From: Thermosporothrix hazakensis
Lineage (GTDB): Bacteria; Chloroflexota; Ktedonobacteria; Ktedonobacterales; Ktedonobacteraceae
Length of the DNA stretch: 64,000 nt
Direction: 5' to 3'
Assembly (NCBI RefSeq): GCF_003253565.1
Contig: NZ_QKUF01000001.1
Span: 453,867-517,866 of the forward strand
A program made the position numbers and the translations under genes. The notes under the pieces were generated by a model. The model was not told the origin of the DNA. It made no database searches and saw only the letters and a list, made by a program, of their open reading frames with translations. Below, piece by piece: positions 18,418 through 25,307 of the stretch (position 1 is its first letter; every line of letters starts with the position of its first letter).

Positions 18418-18681
18418 ACAATCATGTGACCCTGGCTACTGCTGTTCTGGCCCGGTGTAATCAGCGCCTGGGCGTTCATCTTTCGCCACAAAAATTCCTC
18501 ACTGTGCGCATGCATTCCTCATTATGAAATCACGTTCACGCTACACTTATACTCAAAGTAGTAGGAATCGTTTCCTGTTCGCCACTCTCAGGACAGAGAG
18601 CTCCACTCACCTGGGTTTTAGGCAACAGTGTTTGATATATACTCATCCAATCAAAAGTAGAAAGGTTCTTACGCAGGTCCT

Positions 18682-18750
18682 ATGAAATCCTGTTGCTGGT
18701 CAGCAAACACCCGCTATCACCTCCGTTCTAGAGAGGAGGTGATAGCATGA
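18682..18750 (+). CDS. Leader ORF, 22 residues, overlapping the start of the next gene
   Basis: ATG 18682 to TGA 18748-18750. The product begins MKSCCWSANTRYH. Its last codons run through the hairpin that hides the next gene's ribosome site, and its TGA overlaps the next ATG (ATGA, 18747-18750). This is the arrangement of a leader whose translation opens the downstream start. Its own ribosome site (GCAGG) is weak, so the reality of translation is uncertain. Confidence 0.45.
   Translation: MKSCCWSANTRYHLRSREEVIA
18713..18746 (+). promoter_or_regulatory. Hairpin sequestering the Shine-Dalgarno sequence of the 18747 gene
   Basis: GCTATCACCTCC (18713-18724) pairs perfectly over 12 bp with GGAGGTGATAGC (18735-18746); loop of 10 bases. 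The 3' arm is the ribosome site and ends on the base before the ATG. The 5' arm contains TCACCTCC, the same sequence as the anti-Shine-Dalgarno end of 16S rRNA. No T-run follows, so it is not a terminator. Confidence 0.75.
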
Positions 18751-18956
18751 GAGGCAAGTTACGTGATAAACGCGCAGCCAACAAACGCGATTCCTTCAAG
18801 TTCGACGCAGAACGCCGGCGGGCGGCTGTCGGAAAACGGAACAACCGCACGCACGACTGGATTCGCGAGCTGGAAGAAGAAGAGCTGGAACTGGAAGAGG
18901 AGCTCGACGATGAGATAGACGACGAGCCAAACTTCAAACAGCCACGCAGAAAGTAG
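18747..18956 (+). CDS. Small charged protein of unknown function
   Basis: 69 residues. The N-terminal half is strongly basic (many Arg/Lys, from MRGKLRDKRAANKRD) and the C-terminal half strongly acidic (a run of Glu and Asp around residues 42-60), ending in a short basic tail. No hydrophobic segment; probably soluble and partly helical or disordered. The start is fixed by AGGAGGTGATAGC immediately upstream, which is locked in a hairpin (18713-18746). Such charge-segregated small proteins can bind nucleic acid or ribosomes, but that is a guess. A hairpin overlaps its stop codon. Confidence 0.7.
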   Translation: MRGKLRDKRAANKRDSFKFDAERRRAAVGKRNNRTHDWIRELEEEELELEEELDDEIDDEPNFKQPRRK

Positions 18957-18977
18957 AGGCGGCCCGACCGCCTCTAC
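18953..18977. terminator. Hairpin between the small gene and the convergent acyl-CoA dehydrogenase
   Basis: Perfect stem GTAGAGGCGG (18953-18962) / CCGCCTCTAC (18968-18977), loop CCCGA. It includes the stop TAG. T-runs are poor on both strands, so termination strength is uncertain. Confidence 0.55.
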
Positions 18978-18984
18978 CCCCTTC

Positions 18985-20175
18985 TCATGGAATGGTAACC
19001 TCAGGGAAGAGCCTTCTCGCAATAACCAGCCGCTGAATCTGCGCGGTCCCCTCAAAGATATCGAAGATTTTGGCATCACGAAACCATTTTTCAAGAAACA
19101 GGCGCGCCTCCGTCATCTCACCCGAGGCGACAACCCGCGCTGCAAACGTCGTTACCTTCATCACCAGTTCCCCGGCATAGGCCTTACACATAGACGCTTC
19201 TTTTGAATTGGCAAGCTCCCGATCAGCCATCCATGCAGCACGCCAGACAAGCAGCCGCGCCATCTGGATCTCATATCCCAGTTCCTCAGCCTGCTCCAGC
19301 AGTTCCCGCCGCTTCTGTAGCGAATAGCTGGCCGGAAGTTCCTCTTTGAGCCACTGCGTCACCTCTTCATGGGCAGCACGAGCTAATCCCACAGCTAGAG
19401 CTCCAACCATCGGGCGAGTTGCATCCAGCGTTCGCATAGCAGCCTTAAAGCCAGCTCGACCGGCGTGCAAGAGCGCTCCAAGCAAGTGATCTTCAGGAAT
19501 GCGACATTCTTCATAGAGCAGCTCGGCAGTTTGAGAGGCACGCAGCCCCATTTTCTTCTCGATGCGCCCCACCTTCAAACCGGGAGTTCCTCCAGGAACC
19601 ACAAACGGGAGCAAGCCGCCACGTCCCGCCGCCTTATTCACAGTCGCGAAGGTAATAATCAGATCGGCACGAGCCCCATTCGTAATAAACTGCTTTTGCC
19701 CATTCAGCACCCAGGCATTCCCCTCGCGCCGCGCAGTGGTCGCAATCGCTGAAACGTCGGAGCCACAGCCGGGCTCGGTCAGGGCAAGCGCCCCCCAATG
19801 CAGGCCGTCATCCTCATAGAGCGAGAGAAAGCGCTGTTGTTGCTCCACAGTGCCAAAAGCCATCAGTGGAGGGTAGGCCAGACCAGGGCCGGGTAAAGCG
19901 GTTGCCAGCGCCGCATCTCCCCACGCCAGTTCTTCATAACCAAGCATCGAGAGTAGTTGTTCCTGGCCGGGAGCAGCTTTCCCCTCGGCGATCCACTGGC
20001 GTGCCTGTCCATCCGCACCACCACGCAGGCGTTTCTGCATCTGCCAGAAAAATGCTTCTGGAATAGTTTCCGTACGGTCGCATTCCAGCGACACCGGGCG
20101 CATCTCTTCAAGCGCAATCTGATGCACATAGTCCCGAAACGCCTCTTGTTCTTTGCTTAACGTAAAATCCAGCAT
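18985..20175 (-). CDS. Acyl-CoA dehydrogenase (with catalytic glutamate)
   Basis: 396 residues, normal length for the family. It oxidises an acyl-CoA to the trans-2-enoyl-CoA using FAD. Visible: ALTEPGCGSDV (FAD contact), the TTARREGNAWVLNGQKQFITN region, the arginine of ATRPMVGALAVGLA, and FDIFEGTAQIQRL near the C-terminus, whose Glu matches the catalytic base of medium-chain acyl-CoA dehydrogenase. It begins 6 bases after the stop of a second, shorter acyl-CoA dehydrogenase (20182-21246) in the same operon. The pair may form one heteromeric enzyme (see findings). The acyl substrate cannot be told from sequence. Confidence 0.92.
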   Translation of the reverse strand: MLDFTLSKEQEAFRDYVHQIALEEMRPVSLECDRTETIPEAFFWQMQKRLRGGADGQARQWIAEGKAAPGQEQLLSMLGYEELAWGDAALATALPGPGLAYPPLMAFGTVEQQQRFLSLYEDDGLHWGALALTEPGCGSDVSAIATTARREGNAWVLNGQKQFITNGARADLIITFATVNKAAGRGGLLPFVVPGGTPGLKVGRIEKKMGLRASQTAELLYEECRIPEDHLLGALLHAGRAGFKAAMRTLDATRPMVGALAVGLARAAHEEVTQWLKEELPASYSLQKRRELLEQAEELGYEIQMARLLVWRAAWMADRELANSKEASMCKAYAGELVMKVTTFAARVVASGEMTEARLFLEKWFRDAKIFDIFEGTAQIQRLVIARRLFPEVTIP

Positions 20176-20181
20176 GGCGCA

Positions 20182-21246
20182 CTACTCCATCGCAATCGCG
20201 TGACGCATCCACAACTCAACTGGATGGTCCTGTATATAGCCCGCGCCTCCGAGAATCTGCACACCGTCTGCCGTCGCTTTCTGAGCCAGGGTAAGCGCCT
20301 GACGTTGCACCGCCTCAATCTCGCCACCCAGCTCGGCAGTCACCGCTTCCTGATCCCAACGAGATGCCGCATGCCAGAGCAACAAGCGCACCGCATCCAG
20401 CTTCATCGCCATTTCTGCCAGCAAGAAAGCGATACCCTGATAGGAGACAATCGGACGTCCAAAGGCCACACGCTCCTGCGCATACTGCCCGGCATAGTCC
20501 AGCGTTGCCCGCACAATGCCACATGCAACACCTGCCCGTAACAGGCAATAGAGCAGCGCAGCTCGTGTAACCTGCTCCGTATTATCGAGCATACAATGAG
20601 TCGGAATCTGTACCTGTTCCAGCCTGAGCGTCGCACTCTGTGCCGCTCGCAAGCCGACACGCTCTTCCTCGGGCACACTCTGCCAACCGGTCTCAGGGAG
20701 CACAAAGGCGCACAGATCCCCGGCCTTACGCGCAAGCACAACAGTCAATGCAGCGCTACCGCCATGAAGCACATTCCGCTTTATGCCCTGCCGCACAGAG
20801 AGCCCATCAACCGTGGCATAAAGGGGCGTCGTGATCTCCTCACAGCGATACGCGCTAAACGGTTCGGCAAAGGCCAGAGCTCCCCGCGCCTCTTCATACC
20901 GGCAAAACAGACTGATATATTTCTGGCGCTGCTCCTCAGTTCCCGCCAGAGCGATCGTGAGCGGTGCGATCAGTGAGCCAAGGATATGAAGCGCAAGACC
21001 AGCATCACCATACCCAAACTCTTCGGCGATAATAGCCAGCGTCACCGCATCAAGCGCCCCGTCTCCCCCATAGCGTTCAGCAAAAGGCCTTGTCAGCCCG
21101 GTTTGTGTGATAGTTTGCCAGAGCGCGTCTGAGCAAAAGCCCTGTTCGTCCGCGCTTCGTCCCTGCGGGCGCAACTGCTCTCGGGCAAGCGTCCGCGCAA
21201 GCTGCCGAAGCTCTTCCTGCTCCGTTGTTAATGAGAAATTCAGCAT
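20182..21246 (-). CDS. Acyl-CoA dehydrogenase family protein, short, without the EGT motif
   Basis: 354 residues. The N-terminal helical domain, the middle beta domain (region LAFAEPFSAYRCEE) and the C-terminal domain (QERVAFGRPIVSYQGIA, GGAGYIQDHPVELW) are present. The protein ends shortly after that last motif, before the segment that in most relatives holds YEGTxxIQR and the catalytic Glu. The FAD-contact region is also diverged. It is the upstream gene of a two-gene operon with the complete acyl-CoA dehydrogenase. Paired catalytic and non-catalytic subunits are known in actinobacterial steroid degradation (ChsE-type heterotetramers); a similar role here is inference. Confidence 0.85.
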   Translation of the reverse strand: MLNFSLTTEQEELRQLARTLAREQLRPQGRSADEQGFCSDALWQTITQTGLTRPFAERYGGDGALDAVTLAIIAEEFGYGDAGLALHILGSLIAPLTIALAGTEEQRQKYISLFCRYEEARGALAFAEPFSAYRCEEITTPLYATVDGLSVRQGIKRNVLHGGSAALTVVLARKAGDLCAFVLPETGWQSVPEEERVGLRAAQSATLRLEQVQIPTHCMLDNTEQVTRAALLYCLLRAGVACGIVRATLDYAGQYAQERVAFGRPIVSYQGIAFLLAEMAMKLDAVRLLLWHAASRWDQEAVTAELGGEIEAVQRQALTLAQKATADGVQILGGAGYIQDHPVELWMRHAIAME

Positions 21247-21356
21247 AAAGAGGAGGCCCTTTTCTCCAGGAGAAATCCCAGAGCTACAAATACAATCAGA
21301 TACCGTCTGTTTCTATCATAATGCATTCCATGCCATTTTTGCTACCTGAACAGATG

Positions 21357-21378
21357 AAAAAAGGGCCTTGAAAGGCCC
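21357..21378 (-). terminator. Terminator of the lanthipeptide operon
   Basis: On the minus strand GGGCCT (21378-21373) and AGGCCC (21368-21363) form a stem with a 4-base loop, followed by TTTTTT (21362-21357). It lies 85 bases after the lanM stop. Confidence 0.8.
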
Positions 21379-21462
21379 CTCAATAGAGAGTGAGAGGTGA
21401 AGTAAAACAAGGGATACAGAACATTGCATTCGGTCTTTTGTTAGTTTCCCTATACCCTTTGA

Positions 21463-24400
21463 CTATACGAAACCCCTCGGGGGATCAAGCAGCAAAACCG
21501 ATGGCATCTCTTGTGGAGCAGCCAGACGCAAAAGCGCGTACCCCACACCCGCCAGCCCGAGCATCAGCCCCGGCGTCTCTACCCCTTGCGGCACGCCTGT
21601 AACAATTCCTTGCTCCTGTATACTCACGAGCAAAGCCGCCGTCAGACGATGCACCATTTGCTCATATTCTGGTTTCTGGAAACGCTGTGATGCCAGCAAG
21701 AGCGCCTCAAGATTCCCGAAATCGCCATGACAGAGGCTATGATTCAGACCAAATCCTCGGATCAGCGTTGTTTTCAGTGCCGCACCAATCTCTGCCCGCA
21801 GCATCGCATCATCCATACAAGACAGCATGCCCAGACGGGAAAGCGCGATACCAGACGCCCCATGACACCAGGCCACCATAAACGATTGCTGTTCTCTCGA
21901 TCTACCGGGCAAATCACGAAGATCGGGCCAATTTTGTTCAGCCTCTGAAAACAAGCTCCGCTCATACGCAACCGCCTTTCGTGCCGCTTCAAGATAGCGC
22001 TCTTCTCCACAGGCCACAAAGAGCCGCAGCAAACTCAACGCAATGCCAGCATTTCCATGCGCAAAACCGGTTAGCGGTTGCTCGGAGAGCGGGGTACGCC
22101 AACCAATCCCTTGAGACATCTCCTGAGCCGAAGCCAGCAAATGATCACCACAGCGACGGGCAACCATCAGCACCTCATCTGTAGACGTGGCCTGATACAG
22201 ACTTAACAACGCAGCAATACATCCCGCAGCACCACCAATCACATCAAAGGCACTATCCTGCTCAAGCTTTTCTGCGATAGATGGAAGCCAGCTTCTGGCC
22301 TCTTCGTACAGCGTCTTATCCTGCCAGAGCGCTCCCAGATGTGTGAACAGATAGACATAAGAGCCTAACCCACTAAACGCGCCGATACCGTCCAGAATGC
22401 CATATTTGCGCTGAATCGCGAGCTGATAACGGATGCTCTTCAATGCCTCCCGTGCCAGCTCAGTACAGTCAGCAGCGTTCGCGACTTTCCCCAGATACGC
22501 CAGGAACAGCACAATGCCCGATAAGCCATTATAGAGATCAGTTCCCGCGGGCAACAGGTGCCAGCTTCGTTCATTTACGGGAACCACACCAAGCCAGCCC
22601 GCGCCAGTCTCGTGCCGTAAGACCAACCGTTGCAGCCGCTCCCCGATGGAGCGGGCCGCCTGAAGCAGGTCCGCGCTGGACACCTCCGTCTCCTGCGCAG
22701 GCAAGCTCAGGCGCGAGACATTCTCTGTACCGAGGGTCATGCTGGTGAACGCGGCCCGGATAACCCAGAGCTGTCTCATCAGATCTTCCTCGCTGAATTG
22801 CGCCACCTGCTTGAGTGACCGTTCCAGCCCGGTTTCACAGAAGAATGCCTCTATCCGCTCACCACGCGAAGATATCAGGTCGTATGAGGCGACACGGGTC
22901 GTAAACATCGGGATATCCCCGGCCCACAGGTCGGCGTGTTCAGCAGAAATCAGGCGTTCCATATGAGGCTGATGCTCACACCCGATCCAGAGGCGATCAA
23001 AGAGGCGGTCACGGTCAAGCCCATCACGCAACACATTCGGATGGAAACTATCTTCCAGCAACAAGCCATAAATACGAGTCGGCCGCAGCACACAGCGAAT
23101 CTCGTCTTCAGCGAAAGCGGTGAGTTTCTGGCCCAATACCTCTTTCTCGCGCATCAGGATATGATAGACAGCAGTAAAGCCGGCCACGATGCTTTCACAA
23201 TAGCTCAACGTGTCTACATCTTTCCCATTCAGAGTTGGCCGATGCTGTCCGAGGTTCATCAGAATACGCTCACGTTTGATATGCGCCTGATCCGTTCCAA
23301 TCTGCTGTAGAATCGGAACCCGTGACGGGGAAAGCTGCCCGGATTTGCCCCCTAATCCGCTGACATCGATACCCTCATATTCATCACCGGACCAGATACG
23401 CTGAGGCAAGAGGCCGATGCGCAAAACCGATTGCGCAATGACCTGAAACTCCGGGAAATCGTGCTCTATACCAGCGCTCAACGCGATACGCGGCTGTAGT
23501 AGTGCTTCCAGATCGACAAGGAATGGATGCTCGCCCGAAGCAATCACATTTTCAGCGTGGAAGTCCGCGGCCTGCAACGCATACAGCAGCGCCAAATACC
23601 CTCCCTGACGCCGGTAGAAACGCTCTATTGCCTCCTCCGAAGTGCAGTCCTGCGCCTCAATAAACTCAATCCAGCCATAGTCTCCCCGATTCAACAGGAC
23701 CAGCGGACGAAACGCGGGCTCACATCCCCGCTCGTTGCACCAGCGCAGCAGTTCCTGAAAGTGCACATCAATACTCAAGGAACGAGGTTTATAGACCAGA
23801 CGCTGTCCATGTTGCCAACCCAAAATAGCCACACTACGACCACCACGATGCGTGTCGCCTTTGCCAGTCTGTATCTCGACCAACAAGCCGGGGTCCTGAT
23901 CTGGAAAGAACGTTGCCTGGATCTCCTCCCAATCCAGACAGAGACGCTTCATCAGTTCCAACATGCAGAAAATCCAGCGCTCAAGTGTCTCAACAAGAAT
24001 GCGTGCCAGAACCGCATACTCTTCCAGCAACACAAACAGCCCATCCTGCCGCGCCAGATAATCAATAAAACGCTGGAACCGTTCTTCAGGTGTCGCACCC
24101 TGCAACCGCCCCTGCACGCGTGCAACGTTGAGTTCAAGAACCGCTGTACGTAGAAAGCGCATAAGGAGCTGCACCGGTAGACGAGCAAAGAGCTGTGCGA
24201 CGATCGCCTGTGGATCAAATGGTACTGCTCCATACTCATCGACAAGCGCGGATACGCCCCGTTCCAGACGCTGCCACGCTCGCATCAGAAAAGGGCGCAA
24301 CGCTGGCAGGAAAGCCCCAGGAGAACCAGAATCAGCCTTTGCAGACTCGGGAAGAGGGAAAGAGATCTCTTCATGACGGAGAGCCCAGATTTCGCGCAAT

Positions 24401-24714
24401 TCAATGAGCCAGGGAGGCAGAGCCATTAAACGCGCCTGAAGCTGTGCAGGATCTTCGCTAAGGAGCGCCAGAAAAGCATCATAGGAGAGAGACACGGTCG
24501 CAAGCCGCCGCTCGAAATATGTATCGGTCTGGAAAGGAGGCTGTTCCTGCCAGCGTTGTGCCTTTTTCAGTGCCTGCTGGTCAGGCTCCCACTGCGGTGG
24601 CATCTCTTCTCGCAAGTGCGCACGCTCCTGCAATGACAAGGCACGATACCATGTTGCGCGGTGCCAGATATCCTGATTCTGTTGAATCTCCATATCACTC
24701 ACATCCTTCATCAT
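21463..24714 (-). CDS. lanM: Class II lanthipeptide synthetase LanM
   Basis: 1083 residues from the ATG at 24714 (MMKDVSDMEIQ); a longer frame to 24789 lacks support, and the next ATG (24711) is also possible. The N-terminal two thirds is the LanM dehydratase domain (region GGRSVAILGWQHG, then LVYKPRSLSIDVHF and DFHAENVIAS), which phosphorylates and eliminates Ser/Thr of the precursor. The C-terminal third is a LanC-like cyclase with the zinc ligands Cys950 (WCHGASG) and Cys995-His996 (LCHGDFGN), which adds Cys thiols to the dehydro residues. It lies 92 bases behind the precursor gene in the same operon and ends before a terminator. Confidence 0.96.
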   Translation of the reverse strand: MMKDVSDMEIQQNQDIWHRATWYRALSLQERAHLREEMPPQWEPDQQALKKAQRWQEQPPFQTDTYFERRLATVSLSYDAFLALLSEDPAQLQARLMALPPWLIELREIWALRHEEISFPLPESAKADSGSPGAFLPALRPFLMRAWQRLERGVSALVDEYGAVPFDPQAIVAQLFARLPVQLLMRFLRTAVLELNVARVQGRLQGATPEERFQRFIDYLARQDGLFVLLEEYAVLARILVETLERWIFCMLELMKRLCLDWEEIQATFFPDQDPGLLVEIQTGKGDTHRGGRSVAILGWQHGQRLVYKPRSLSIDVHFQELLRWCNERGCEPAFRPLVLLNRGDYGWIEFIEAQDCTSEEAIERFYRRQGGYLALLYALQAADFHAENVIASGEHPFLVDLEALLQPRIALSAGIEHDFPEFQVIAQSVLRIGLLPQRIWSGDEYEGIDVSGLGGKSGQLSPSRVPILQQIGTDQAHIKRERILMNLGQHRPTLNGKDVDTLSYCESIVAGFTAVYHILMREKEVLGQKLTAFAEDEIRCVLRPTRIYGLLLEDSFHPNVLRDGLDRDRLFDRLWIGCEHQPHMERLISAEHADLWAGDIPMFTTRVASYDLISSRGERIEAFFCETGLERSLKQVAQFSEEDLMRQLWVIRAAFTSMTLGTENVSRLSLPAQETEVSSADLLQAARSIGERLQRLVLRHETGAGWLGVVPVNERSWHLLPAGTDLYNGLSGIVLFLAYLGKVANAADCTELAREALKSIRYQLAIQRKYGILDGIGAFSGLGSYVYLFTHLGALWQDKTLYEEARSWLPSIAEKLEQDSAFDVIGGAAGCIAALLSLYQATSTDEVLMVARRCGDHLLASAQEMSQGIGWRTPLSEQPLTGFAHGNAGIALSLLRLFVACGEERYLEAARKAVAYERSLFSEAEQNWPDLRDLPGRSREQQSFMVAWCHGASGIALSRLGMLSCMDDAMLRAEIGAALKTTLIRGFGLNHSLCHGDFGNLEALLLASQRFQKPEYEQMVHRLTAALLVSIQEQGIVTGVPQGVETPGLMLGLAGVGYALLRLAAPQEMPSVLLLDPPRGFV

Positions 24715-24806
24715 CCTCTCTCTTCCCACAGAAAACAGCAAGCAGAGGGTCAGGGACTGTAACCTCCCTAACCCTCCTATGAAAAACACCCTTGTCCGAG
24801 GTCGGA

Positions 24807-25067
24807 CTAGTCAACGTTGCAGATGCCTGCGGAGACGCAAGCACCGATAAGTGCGCTCTGCAAGCAGGCAAGTGCGGCTGAATTTACACAACCGAACGAA
24901 ATTGCCTGATTGGCATGATGATGGCAACCGCCGCTGACCTGCTCAAGATCGGCATCGGTCAGTTCCATTTCGCCAGCAGGGCACTCAGGAAGCATTGCCA
25001 GCTCCTCAGCGGACAGAGAATTGCGATACTCTTCGTCTTTCCATGCGCGAACGACATCGAAGCTCAT
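24807..25067 (-). CDS. lanA: Mersacidin/lichenicidin-type lanthipeptide precursor LanA
   Basis: 86 residues from the ATG at 25067 (AAAGGA upstream); a longer in-frame extension to 25196 is not family-like. The leader of 47 residues begins MSFDVVRAWKDEEYR, has SLSAEELAMLPECPAG and ends LTDADLEQVSGG, the double-glycine type cut by C39 peptidases. The 39-residue core starts CHHHANQAIS and ends GICNVD. It has four Ser (core 10, 16, 24, 32), no Thr and five Cys (1, 13, 21, 30, 36), so four lanthionines and one free N-terminal Cys are possible. Only one precursor gene is present. LanM and a C39-containing exporter are on either side. Confidence 0.95.
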   Translation of the reverse strand: MSFDVVRAWKDEEYRNSLSAEELAMLPECPAGEMELTDADLEQVSGGCHHHANQAISFGCVNSAALACLQSALIGACVSAGICNVD

Positions 25068-25259
25068 GTTTCCAATTCCTTTCTCTCTGTGAAATTGACG
25101 GTTTACGACATGGCAACCGGTCAACAGCTTGAGAGCGGTATATTTGGAGGTGGAGATCATGCAAATACTGTCTGTTCTAGCAGCACAGCACTGCACAGGG
25201 CATTACAACACTTCCATCAGCTCCCCGGTTTTGCAACTGTAACCGTATCACCTATTTAT

Positions 25260-25265
25260 ATTATA
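25260..25265 (-). promoter_or_regulatory. Possible internal promoter for lanA (-10 only)
   Basis: Minus-strand TATAAT (25265-25260) about 190 bases before the precursor start, with no good -35 (TTTCGG at 17 bases). The 240-base gap between lanT and lanA leaves room for a separate lanA-lanM transcript. Confidence 0.4.
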
Positions 25266-25307
25266 CTCGTACAGCAAAATATCCGAAATCATGGGGCTTC
25301 CTGTTTC

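Noticed and set aside
18210..18527. 105-codon plus-strand frame
   Set aside because: It starts upstream of the promoter (18226-18254), has no ribosome site at any ATG, and overlaps the 27-codon frame that has the ideal ribosome site.
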